Positions 56,800 to 64,000 of a stretch of 64,000 nt of DNA are shown piece by piece. Origin of the DNA: Nonomuraea roseoviolacea subsp. carminata (GTDB taxonomy: Bacteria; Actinomycetota; Actinomycetes; Streptosporangiales; Streptosporangiaceae); NCBI RefSeq assembly GCF_024172185.1, contig NZ_JAMZEC010000001.1, positions 7,415,001-7,479,000 on the forward strand. The letters run 5' to 3'. Below the pieces are notes generated by a model, which worked only from the letters and a program-made list of their open reading frames with translations, made no database searches and was not told the origin of the DNA. Every line of letters starts with the position of its first letter. The first letter of the stretch is position 1. A program made the position numbers and the translations under genes.

Positions 56800-57711
56800 A
56801 TGCATGTGGGGTATCTCACTGGTGTGGATCTTGACGAGGTGGCCGACCGTCTCTACGGGCTGCCGCCGTCCGAGTTCACCGCCGCGCGCGAGGCCGAGGC
56901 CCGCGCGGCCAAGGACGCGGGCGACGCGAAGCTGTCCCGCGAGATCGGGCGGCTGCGCAAGCCGACGGTCTCGGCGTGGGCCGTGAACCGGGCCGCGCGC
57001 GAGCACCCGGACGATCTGCGCGAGCTGCTGGAGGTGGGGGAGGAGCTGCGCCGGGCGTGGGCCGCCCACGACGCGGAGGCGCTGGCCGAGGTCGCGCGCC
57101 GGCGCGGCGCCGTCGCCGAGCGGGTCGGCCGGCTGGTCAAGGAGGACATGGGGCTGTCGGCCGCGGCGTCGGTGGAGGTGGACCGGACGCTGGACGCCGC
57201 CGTGGTGGACGAGGGGGCGGCGGCCGAGGTACGGCAGGGACGCCTGGTGCGGCCCCTGGAGTACAGCGGCTTCGCCCCTGCCCCCGCGCCGGCCCGGGCG
57301 GAGGCCGAACAGGGCGAGGCAGGAGCCGAGGGGGCCGGAGTGTCCGGCACCACGAGTTCCACGAGCTCTGCCTCCGGGTCGAGGAGCCCCGCCGGTGCCG
57401 CCGGCCGCCCGGCGCGGGAGGTGCGGGCGTCGCGGAAGGCGGCGGCCGAGGAGCGGGCCCGGCGGGAGGCCGAGGCGCGCGCCGCCCGCGAGGCCCGCCG
57501 GGCGCAGGAGCGCATGGAGGCCGAGGCGACCTACCTCGAATGGCGCGAGGCGCTGACGGAGGCGGTGCGGGAGCACGACAAGCGCGCGGAGAAGGTGGCG
57601 CGGCTGGAGCGCAAGCTCACCAAGGCCCGCGCGAAGCTGCGGGAGAGCGAGCAGCGCCTGGAGGTGGCCCGCCGCGAGGAGCGCCATGCCCGCCGCCGCC
57701 TGGAGGGATGA
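56800..57711 (+). CDS. Coiled-coil protein of unknown function
   Basis: 303 residues. N-terminal helical domain VDLDEVADRLYGLPPSEFTAAREAEARAA...LRKPTVSAWAVNRAARE is a recognisable conserved actinobacterial start. The middle is Ala/Glu/Ser-rich, and the last about 90 residues are a charged coiled coil (ERARREAEARAAREARRAQER). No enzyme motif. Starts at 56785, 56800 and 56821 are possible. Divergent from the Clp-N gene. Confidence 0.75.
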   Translation: MHVGYLTGVDLDEVADRLYGLPPSEFTAAREAEARAAKDAGDAKLSREIGRLRKPTVSAWAVNRAAREHPDDLRELLEVGEELRRAWAAHDAEALAEVARRRGAVAERVGRLVKEDMGLSAAASVEVDRTLDAAVVDEGAAAEVRQGRLVRPLEYSGFAPAPAPARAEAEQGEAGAEGAGVSGTTSSTSSASGSRSPAGAAGRPAREVRASRKAAAEERARREAEARAAREARRAQERMEAEATYLEWREALTEAVREHDKRAEKVARLERKLTKARAKLRESEQRLEVARREERHARRRLEG

Positions 57712-57750
57712 CCCGCACGAGCGTCGCGCGGGCGGCTTCGGAGGGCTAGG

Positions 57751-57773
57751 GTGTACGAAACCGTTCCGTACAC
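57751..57773. promoter_or_regulatory. TetR-type operator
   Basis: A 23-bp inverted repeat: GTGTACG, GAAC/GTTC-like inner halves and CGTACAC, 21 bp before the SDR start and overlapping a TAGGGT. It suits the TetR-family regulator encoded downstream. Confidence 0.65.
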
Positions 57774-57794
57774 TTGGCTACCACGGGAGTGGCG

Positions 57795-58664
57795 ATGACC
57801 ACCTGGACCCCCGACGACATGCCCCGCCTCGACGGCCGCACCGCGATCGTCACCGGCGCCAACAGCGGCATCGGCCTGCCCACCGCGCTGGAGCTGGCCC
57901 GCCACGGCGCACGCGTGATCGTGGCCGCGCGCTCCGACGCCAAGGGCGCGGAGGCCGTGGCCGCGATCCGGCGGGCCGTCCCCGACGCCCGCGCCGAGCA
58001 CGCCCGGCTGGACCTCGCCGACCTGGCCTCCGTGCGCGCGTTCGCCGAGGGCGTGGACGAGGTGGACCTGCTGGTCAACAACGCCGGCGTCGGCATGAAG
58101 CCGCGCAGCCTGACGAAGGACGGGTTCGAGCTGCAGTTCGGCACCAACCACCTCGGCCACTTCGCGCTGACCGGGCTGCTCCTGCCGAAGCTGCTCGCCC
58201 GCCCGGGCGCGCGCGTGGTGACCGTGTCCAGCGACGCCCACACCCGAGGCCGGCTCGACTTCGACGACCTCGCCCTGGAGCGCGGTTACGGCCGGATGAG
58301 CGCCTACGGCCGCTCGAAGCTGGCGAACCTGCTGTTCACCCTGGAACTCCAGCGGCGCGCCGAGCGGGCCCAGGCCGACCTCAGGAGCGTGGCCACGCAC
58401 CCCGGCGCCACCGCCACGAACATCGTCAAGGTGGGGCCGCTCAAGCCCCTCCTGGGGCTGTTCCTGCTGAGCCCCGAGACCGGCGCGCTGCCGTCCCTGT
58501 ACGCCGCCACCTCGCCGGACATCCGCGGCGGCGAGTTCGTCGGCCCGAAGCTGCGCCTGATCACCCCGTCCGCCGACGCCCGTTCCGAGGAGCTGGCCGC
58601 GCGCCTCTGGGACGTCTCCACCGAGCTCACCGGCGTACGATTCGAACGGATCGCCGTACGGTGA
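57795..58664 (+). CDS. SDR-family oxidoreductase (retinol-dehydrogenase-like)
   Basis: 289 residues. Rossmann motif TGANSGIG, NNAGVGM, the catalytic serine in VTVSSDAH and YxxxK in AYGRSKLAN are present, so the enzyme is likely active and NADP-dependent. Shape and NHLGHFAL motif match the extended retinol/light-dependent-protochlorophyllide-reductase-like branch. GGGAG lies 5 nt before the ATG. It is in line with a TetR gene and preceded by its operator. Confidence 0.9.
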   Translation: MTTWTPDDMPRLDGRTAIVTGANSGIGLPTALELARHGARVIVAARSDAKGAEAVAAIRRAVPDARAEHARLDLADLASVRAFAEGVDEVDLLVNNAGVGMKPRSLTKDGFELQFGTNHLGHFALTGLLLPKLLARPGARVVTVSSDAHTRGRLDFDDLALERGYGRMSAYGRSKLANLLFTLELQRRAERAQADLRSVATHPGATATNIVKVGPLKPLLGLFLLSPETGALPSLYAATSPDIRGGEFVGPKLRLITPSADARSEELAARLWDVSTELTGVRFERIAVR

Positions 58665-58749
58665 CGCCCCGGCGGGCACCCGGCGACTCCGTGACGAGCT
58701 GACCACGATCGCCGGGCGGACCCGCCGGGCAGGACCGGAGGACGTGTAC

Positions 58750-59340
58750 GTGGCCCCACTCGACCCCGTGCGCGAGAGGGCCATCCTCGACGCCACGCTG
58801 GAGCTGCTGTCGGAGATGGGCTACGACCGGATGTCGGTCGACCAGATCGCCAAGCGCGCCCGGGCCAGCAAGGCGACGATCTACCGGCGCTGGGCGGGCA
58901 AGCCCGAGCTGGTCGTGGACGTCATCTGCAACCGCTTCGACATGGACGCGCCGCGCCCGCGCGACACCGGTTCGCTCCGGGGCGACCTGGCCGAGCTGGT
59001 CAGGTGCCTGTGCGAGACGGCCGAGCGCAAGCACACGCTCATCATGGGCCTGTCCTCGACGCTGGTGTCGAACCAGGAGCTGGCCAGGGCGCTGCGCGCG
59101 CACCTGCCCAGCCGCGACCTCAGCGGCGTGGAGGCGCTGCTGGTGCGGGGCGAGAACCGGGGCGAGCCGGCGAGGAGGGCGGACACCGCCCGGCTCGCCG
59201 CCGTCGCCGAGGCCCTCGTGTGGCATCGGCTGATCTTCGTCGGGCCGCCGCTGGACGACGCCTTCGTGGTGGAGGCGGCGGACGACGTGCTGTTCCCGCT
59301 GGTGCGGGCCTGGGCCGAGAGACCCGTCGAGCAAAGCTGA
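58750..59340 (+). CDS. TetR-family transcriptional regulator
   Basis: 196 residues. N-terminal helix-turn-helix: ILDATLELLSEMGYDRMSVDQIAKRARASKATIYRRWAGKPEL, with the typical YRRW end. The C-terminal ligand domain is helical. GTG 58750 has GGAGG at 8 nt, better than GTG 58744. It probably represses the preceding SDR operon through the palindrome at 57751-57773; the inducer is unknown. Confidence 0.92.
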   Translation: MAPLDPVRERAILDATLELLSEMGYDRMSVDQIAKRARASKATIYRRWAGKPELVVDVICNRFDMDAPRPRDTGSLRGDLAELVRCLCETAERKHTLIMGLSSTLVSNQELARALRAHLPSRDLSGVEALLVRGENRGEPARRADTARLAAVAEALVWHRLIFVGPPLDDAFVVEAADDVLFPLVRAWAERPVEQS

Positions 59341-59394
59341 CGTCTTTGTGTGAGATTCGGCCGCCAAAGCTGTCCGTACGGGAGGAGGGCGGCC

Positions 59395-59400
59395 TAAGGT
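59395..59400 (+). promoter_or_regulatory. -10 box of the deaminase gene; probable leaderless start
   Basis: TAAGGT is followed after 7 nt by ATG 59408. The predicted transcript would begin at or just before the start codon. Confidence 0.4.
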
Positions 59401-59407
59401 CGTCGCC

Positions 59408-60493
59408 ATGACGACCGACGCGACCATCGACGCCCCCCTCCCGGCCCGGGCGGACGCCTCCTCCGGCGACGCCGCCCTCGACGCGTTCATCGACGCCCTG
59501 CCCAAGGTCGAGCTGCACGTCCACCTCATCGGCTCCGCGTCCGTGCCCACGGTCCTGGAGCTGGCCCGCCGCCACCCCGGCGGCGGCGTGCCCACGTCGG
59601 AGGAGGAGCTGCGCGCCTTCTACCGGTTCACCGACTTCCCGCACTTCGCGCGGGTCTACAAGGCCGTCAACGCGCTGGTGCGCGAGCCGGAGGACGTCGC
59701 CACCCTGGTGCTCGGGCTGGCCCGCGACCTGGCCGCGCAGGGCGCCCGGTACGCCGAGCTCCAGGTCACCCCGTACGCCCATCACATCGTCGGGATGCCG
59801 CGGCGCGCGGTCACCGAGGCCCTCGACTTGGCCGCCCGCCGCGCGCCGGAGGAGTTCGGCGTGGAGATGGCCTACATCTTCGACATCCCCGGCGAGTACG
59901 GCGTCGAGGCGGCGGAGATCACCGTGGCCCACGCCCTGGAGGAACCTCCCGCCGCGTTGGTAGGTTTCGGCATCGGCGGGATCGAGCAGGAGCGCGTCCA
60001 CTACCGCGACGCCTACCGCGACGCGTTCACCGCCGCCCGCAACGCCGGCCTGCACAGCGTCCCGCACGGCGGCGAGATGACCGGGCCGGAGACGATCTGG
60101 GAGGTCGTCGAGGCGTACGGCGCCGAGCGGATCGCCCACGGCATCGCCTGCCTCCAGGACGAGCGGCTCGTCGCCCACCTGCGCGAGACACGGCTGCCGC
60201 TCGACGTCTGCCCCACCTCCAACGTGTGCACGGGGCAGGTGGCCCGCATCGAGGACCACCCGCTGCCGCGCCTGCTGGAGGAGGGGCTGTTCGTGACGCT
60301 CAACACCGACGACCCGCCCATGTTCGACACCTCGCTGACCGGGGAGTACCGGACCGCGGCCCGGGTCTTCGGCCTCGGCCGGCGCGAGCTGGCCGACCTG
60401 GCCCGCAACGGCGTGACCGCCTCCTACCTGCCGGCCGAGCGCAAGCGGGCGCTCCTGGCCGAGATCGACGCGCTGGAGACGGCCACCCCCTGA
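59408..60493 (+). CDS. Adenosine deaminase family protein
   Basis: 361 residues. ELHVHLIGS gives the zinc HxH, HGGEM and GIAC follow, and LNTDDPPMF carries the metal aspartates. The DDPPMF ending is more like aminodeoxyfutalosine deaminase (menaquinone pathway) than classical adenosine deaminase (DDPLVF), so either is possible. Cytoplasmic. The first about 30 residues are an Ala/Asp-rich extension. Confidence 0.85.
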   Translation: MTTDATIDAPLPARADASSGDAALDAFIDALPKVELHVHLIGSASVPTVLELARRHPGGGVPTSEEELRAFYRFTDFPHFARVYKAVNALVREPEDVATLVLGLARDLAAQGARYAELQVTPYAHHIVGMPRRAVTEALDLAARRAPEEFGVEMAYIFDIPGEYGVEAAEITVAHALEEPPAALVGFGIGGIEQERVHYRDAYRDAFTAARNAGLHSVPHGGEMTGPETIWEVVEAYGAERIAHGIACLQDERLVAHLRETRLPLDVCPTSNVCTGQVARIEDHPLPRLLEEGLFVTLNTDDPPMFDTSLTGEYRTAARVFGLGRRELADLARNGVTASYLPAERKRALLAEIDALETATP

Positions 60494-60591
60494 ACGGGCC
60501 GGCCGCTCAGAACCGCTCGCTCGGGGGCGACCGGCTCAGCGCCGGCCGCTCTGCGCTGATGGCTCCGGGCCGACCGCTCAGGGCTGACGGC

Positions 60592-61365
60592 TCAGGGGGA
60601 GGCCAGGCGGCCGAGGCCGGGCGGGATCTTGCCGGCCGCCGCGCGGTCCAGCAGGAACAGGGTGCGCGAGCGCCCCCGCGCCCCCGCCGCCGGCACCTGC
60701 ACCGGACCGGACTCCGACAGCGCCAGCCGCACCGCGCCCGCCTTCTCCGCCCCCGCGGCGATCACCCAGACCTCGCGGGAGGCCTGGAGCGCGGGCAGCG
60801 TGAGCGAGATGCGGGTGGGCGGCGGCTTGGGCGCGCCGTGGACGGCCACCGCCGGCCGCGTGTCGTACAGCGCCGGCATGCCGGGGAACAGCGAGGCCAC
60901 GTGCGCGTCGGGCCCCATGCCGAGCAGCGTCACGTCGAACGACGGCGACGGCCCGTGGTCCTCGGGCCGGGCCGCCTTGGCCAGCTCGGTGGCGTAGGCG
61001 TCGGCCGACTCCTCGGCCGTCAGCCCCGAGTCGGGGCCGAGCATGACGTGGACCCGCTCCGGGTCGACGTCGACGTGGTCGAGCAGCGCCCGCCGGGCGC
61101 CCGTCTCGTTGCGCTCGGGGTCGCCGTCGGGCAGGAAACGCTCGTCGCCCCACCAGATGTCGAGGCGCCGCCAGTCGACGGCGTCGCGCGCGGGGGTGCC
61201 GGCGATGGCCGCCAGGGTGGCGATGCCGATCGTGCCGCCGGTCAGCACCAGCGACGCGGTGCCCTTGGCGGACTGGACGTCGACGAGCCGGGTGATGATC
61301 CGCGCGGCCACGGCCTTGGCCAGGATGTCGGCGTCACGGTGGACGACTACGGTTGGAACGCTCAC
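60592..61365 (-). CDS. pgl: 6-phosphogluconolactonase
   Basis: 257 residues. SLVLTGGTIGIATLAA, DIWWGDERF and LLGMGPDAHVASLFPG are the family motifs. It hydrolyses 6-phosphogluconolactone in the oxidative pentose phosphate pathway, just after zwf. GTG start. Downstream of zwf-opcA but separated from opcA by a strong hairpin. Confidence 0.95.
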   Translation of the reverse strand: MSVPTVVVHRDADILAKAVAARIITRLVDVQSAKGTASLVLTGGTIGIATLAAIAGTPARDAVDWRRLDIWWGDERFLPDGDPERNETGARRALLDHVDVDPERVHVMLGPDSGLTAEESADAYATELAKAARPEDHGPSPSFDVTLLGMGPDAHVASLFPGMPALYDTRPAVAVHGAPKPPPTRISLTLPALQASREVWVIAAGAEKAGAVRLALSESGPVQVPAAGARGRSRTLFLLDRAAAGKIPPGLGRLASP

Positions 61366-61431
61366 GGGGACCAGTCTTCCATCCCCGCGGCCCCGGCCAC
61401 GCCACGCCCCGCGGAGTGGGGCGACGAACGC

Positions 61432-61473
61432 GGAAGCGGCCGGGCGCCCCGCGAGGGGCGCCCGGCCGCTTCC
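61432..61473 (-). terminator. Hairpin between opcA and pgl
   Basis: Perfect 19-bp stem (arms 61432-61450 and 61455-61473) with loop GCGA, inside the zwf-opcA-pgl set and 67 bp ahead of pgl. It should lower readthrough. Confidence 0.75.
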
Positions 61474-61491
61474 ATCGAACCGGTCCGGACG

Positions 61492-62406
61492 TCAGGACTT
61501 GTACGAGCGGGCCAGCCGCTTGACGGCCTGCTCGTAGGTCTCGTCCGGGTCGAGCCGCCGCAGCTCCTCGGCCAGCAGCTCGGGGGTCTGCCGCCGGGCC
61601 AGCGCCACGTTCCGGTCGGGCTGCCCCGGCCGGGACAGCGTCGCCAGCCGGGCGTCGGCGCGGGCCACCGACAGGTCGCCCTCGGGCGTGGTCAGCCGCA
61701 CGGAGGTCAGGCCCGGACCGGCCGAGTCACCGACCTTGATCGTGGTGCCGAGCCGCTCGGACAGCCACGCCGCCAGCAGGGGAGCGCTCGGGTTGCCCGA
61801 GGCCGCGTCCACCTGGCCCTTGCGGACCTTGCCGACGGGCTGGTCGAAGGCCGCCGCGAGCAGGCTGCGCCACGGCGTCAGCCGGGCCCACGCCAGGTCG
61901 GTGTCGCCCGGCGCGTAGCCCTTGGCCCGGGTCGCCAGCGCCTTGACGCCGCCGTCGGGCGACATGCGGGCGTCGGTGATGCGCCGCTGCGCGAGCATCC
62001 CGATCGGGTCCTTGGCCGGCACGTCGGGCGCCTTGCCCGGCCACCAGGCCACCACCGGGGTGTCCGGCAGCAGCAGCGGGCTCACCACCGAGTCGGCGTG
62101 GTCGGTCAGCTCGCCGTACAGGCGCAGCACGACCACCTCACCCGGCGTGGACTCGCCGATGCGCAGCTCCGCGTCGAGCCGGGTCGGCTCGTCGGTCTCC
62201 CGGTTGATCACCACGAGGATGCGCGACGGGTGCTCGCGGGCCGCCTCGGTGGCCGCCCGCAGCGCGTCGTACTGGTCGCGCTCCTCGGCGATCACGACGA
62301 GCGTCAGCACCATGCCGATGGCCGGCGCGCCCATCTGGTGGCGCAGCAGGGTGAGCTGGCCGGCGATCTTCCCCGCGGTCGTGTCGCTCAGCATGAAGGT
62401 CGTCAT
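61492..62406 (-). CDS. opcA: OpcA, glucose-6-phosphate dehydrogenase assembly protein
   Basis: 304 residues. The start overlaps the zwf stop as TGATG, so it is translationally coupled. The sequence has no catalytic motif, as expected for OpcA, which is needed for assembly or redox control of Zwf. Conserved GELTDHADSVVSPLLLPDTPVVAWWPG is visible. Always next to zwf in actinomycetes and cyanobacteria. Confidence 0.93.
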   Translation of the reverse strand: MTTFMLSDTTAGKIAGQLTLLRHQMGAPAIGMVLTLVVIAEERDQYDALRAATEAAREHPSRILVVINRETDEPTRLDAELRIGESTPGEVVVLRLYGELTDHADSVVSPLLLPDTPVVAWWPGKAPDVPAKDPIGMLAQRRITDARMSPDGGVKALATRAKGYAPGDTDLAWARLTPWRSLLAAAFDQPVGKVRKGQVDAASGNPSAPLLAAWLSERLGTTIKVGDSAGPGLTSVRLTTPEGDLSVARADARLATLSRPGQPDRNVALARRQTPELLAEELRRLDPDETYEQAVKRLARSYKS

Positions 62407-64000
62407 CAGAGTCTCCTCCACACGCGGCCGTCGCGCGCCATCATCGCGTCGGCCGACGGCGGCCCCCACGAACCGGACGGGTACGGCTCCGGCTGGCCCT
62501 GCGTGGCCCAGAACTCCTCGATCGGGTCGAGGATCTTCCACGACAGCTCGACCTCGCGCTGGTGCGGGAAGAGCGGCGGGTCGCCGATCATCACGTCCAG
62601 CAGCAGCCGCTCGTACGCCTCCGGCGACGACTCCATGAACGACTCGCCGTAGGCGAAGTCCATGGACACGTCGCGCACCTCCATGGCCGTGCCCGGCACC
62701 TTCGAGCCGAACCGCACCGTGATGCCCTCGTCCGGCTGCACCCGGATGACCAGCGCGTTCTGGCCGAGGATCTCGGTGTCGTCCTTGGAGAACGGCAGGT
62801 GCGGCGCCCGCTGGAACACCACGGCCACCTCCGTCACCCGCCGGCCGAGCCGCTTGCCGGTGCGCAGGTAGAACGGCACCCCGGCCCAGCGCCGGTTGGC
62901 GATCTCCAGCTTGACGGCCGCGTACGTCTCGGTCACGGAGTCCGGCGGGATGCCGTCCTCCTCCAGGTAGCCGACGACCTTCTGGCCACCCTGCCAGCCC
63001 GCGGCGTACTGGCCGCGCGCCGTGTTGGCCGCCAGGTCGCCCGGCAGCCGGACCGCCTTGAACACCTTCTCCTTCTCCCGCCGCAGCGACTGCGCCTCGA
63101 AGGAGGTGGGGTCCTCCATCGCGACCAGGGCCAGCAGCTGGAGCAGGTGGTTCTGGATCACGTCGCGGGCCGCGCCGATGCCGTCGTAGTAGCCGGCCCG
63201 GCCGCCGATGCCGATGTCCTCGGCCATCGTGATCTGCACGTGGTCGACGAAGCTGCGGTTCCAGATCGGCTCGTAGAGGTTGTTGGCGAACCTCAGGGCC
63301 ATGATGTTCTGGACCGTCTCCTTGCCCAGGTAGTGGTCGATCCGGAAGATCGAGCTCTCCGGGAAGGCCGAGGTGGTGATCTCGTTCAGCTCGTGGGCCG
63401 ACTGCAGGTCGTGCCCGAACGGCTTCTCGATGACCACGCGCCGCCACGAGCCGGGCGGCGCGTCGGCCAGTCCCGTCCGCTTGAGCTGCTCCACCACCAC
63501 AGGGAAGAACTTCGGCGGCACCGACAGGTAGAACGCGTAGTTGCCGCCCGTGCCGCGGGTCTCGTCGATCTCCTTGAGCGCCATGGCCAGCGCGTCGAAC
63601 GCCCCGTCGTCGGAGAACTCGCCGGGCACGAAGTGGATGCCCTCGCGGATCTGCTTCCAGACCTCCTCGCGGAACGGCGTCCGCGCGTGCTCCTTGACGG
63701 CGTCGTGCGTCAGCTGGGCGAAGTCCTGGTTCTTCCAGTCGCGCCGGGCGAAGCCGACCAGGGAGAAGCCGGGCGGCAGCAGCCCCCGGTTGCCCAGGTC
63801 GTAGATCGCCGGCAGCAGCTTGCGCTTGGCCAGGTCTCCCGTGACGCCGAACAGCACCATGACGCACGGCCCCGCCACCCGCGGCAGCCGCTTGTCGCGC
63901 GGGTCGCGCAGCGGGTTGGCCGCGGCCGCCTCGATCGTGGTCGAGGTGCCGGCGACCGAGGTGGCCGCCGACGCCGCGGCGGACGCCCCGGCCGGCCCGT
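62406..64000 (-). CDS. zwf: Glucose-6-phosphate 1-dehydrogenase, 5'-truncated by the window edge
   Basis: At least 531 codons are visible. The ORF from an internal ATG at 63878 is not the true start: the frame continues upstream with NPLRDPRDKRLPRVAGPC, the conserved actinobacterial N-terminus, preceded by an Ala/Ser/Thr-rich stretch that runs out of the window. NADP site LFGVTGDLAKRKLL, active site RIDHYLGKE and NLYEPIWN are intact. First step of the oxidative pentose phosphate pathway. Confidence 0.95.
   Translation of the reverse strand, partial: GPAGASAAASAATSVAGTSTTIEAAAANPLRDPRDKRLPRVAGPCVMVLFGVTGDLAKRKLLPAIYDLGNRGLLPPGFSLVGFARRDWKNQDFAQLTHDAVKEHARTPFREEVWKQIREGIHFVPGEFSDDGAFDALAMALKEIDETRGTGGNYAFYLSVPPKFFPVVVEQLKRTGLADAPPGSWRRVVIEKPFGHDLQSAHELNEITTSAFPESSIFRIDHYLGKETVQNIMALRFANNLYEPIWNRSFVDHVQITMAEDIGIGGRAGYYDGIGAARDVIQNHLLQLLALVAMEDPTSFEAQSLRREKEKVFKAVRLPGDLAANTARGQYAAGWQGGQKVVGYLEEDGIPPDSVTETYAAVKLEIANRRWAGVPFYLRTGKRLGRRVTEVAVVFQRAPHLPFSKDDTEILGQNALVIRVQPDEGITVRFGSKVPGTAMEVRDVSMDFAYGESFMESSPEAYERLLLDVMIGDPPLFPHQREVELSWKILDPIEEFWATQGQPEPYPSGSWGPPSADAMMARDGRVWRRL

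Noticed and set aside
63831..63878. ATG 63878 as zwf start
   Set aside because: The frame continues upstream with the conserved zwf N-terminus (NPLRDPRDKRLPRVAG).

Overview
The window is very GC-rich DNA from a filamentous actinomycete. The sporulation and division regulator whiA, rbpA, a mycothiol-dependent enzyme, the steA/steB pair, the tlyA-nadK-recN order and the opcA-zwf pair all point to Actinomycetota. Overall gene order and protein style suggest the Streptosporangiales (Nonomuraea or Streptosporangium relatives); this order-level placement is an inference. No tRNA, CRISPR array, prophage or replication origin was found.

Layout. 1-2700: 3' three quarters of a 23S rRNA, the 5S rRNA and two factor-independent terminators. 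2800-5900: a short accessory stretch with an internally deleted IS701-like element that keeps both ends, a secreted beta-propeller protein and an IS5-like transposase tail. 5900-7230: a divergent SDR/MarR pair with two matching operators. 7500-11260: a probable rifamycin-defence locus, with a rifamycin-type glycosyltransferase preceded by a near-perfect 19-bp rifamycin-associated element (RAE) and followed by a HelR-type RNA polymerase recycling ATPase. 11300-20000: a methyltransferase, an 897-residue Arg/Gly/Asp repeat protein, an MBL-fold hydrolase, an SSB-like protein, a DUF1015 protein with two large disordered insertions, and a TPR protein.

20200-32170: a tightly packed block running HAD phosphatase, a 52-residue protein, tlyA, nadK, recN, steA, steB, an MraY/WecA-like protein, a MurJ-like flippase and a GT4 glycosyltransferase. 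It joins rRNA methylation, NADP supply and DNA repair to envelope and division functions. 32200-36690: a TerC-family gene under a yybP-ykoY (Mn2+) riboswitch, psd-pssA for phosphatidylethanolamine synthesis, and two small detoxification enzymes. 36900-47880: uvrA, three consecutive Rieske lipoproteins, uvrC, rapZ, yvcK and whiA; uvrA and uvrC each have a PafBC-type (RecA-independent) DNA-damage promoter, and uvrC is probably leaderless. 49000-53000: gap-pgk-tpiA-secG-rbpA with a DasR-like box before gap. 53100-60500: an amidohydrolase, an ACT-GNAT fusion, a Clp N-domain protein with a repetitive tail, an SDR/TetR pair with a clear operator, and an adenosine-deaminase-family enzyme. 60590-64000: pgl, opcA and the 5'-truncated zwf on the minus strand.

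Two themes recur. Low-complexity, repeat-encoded segments have been inserted into or added onto otherwise ordinary housekeeping proteins (the RG protein, DUF1015, GT4, YvcK, UvrC, Clp-N). Regulation is also readable in many gaps (RAE, Mn riboswitch, PafBC promoters, MarR and TetR operators, leaderless starts). The most interesting candidates are the RAE-rgt-helR locus, the repeat that duplicates the ribosome-binding/start region ahead of murJ, the Rieske triplication and the RG-rich protein.
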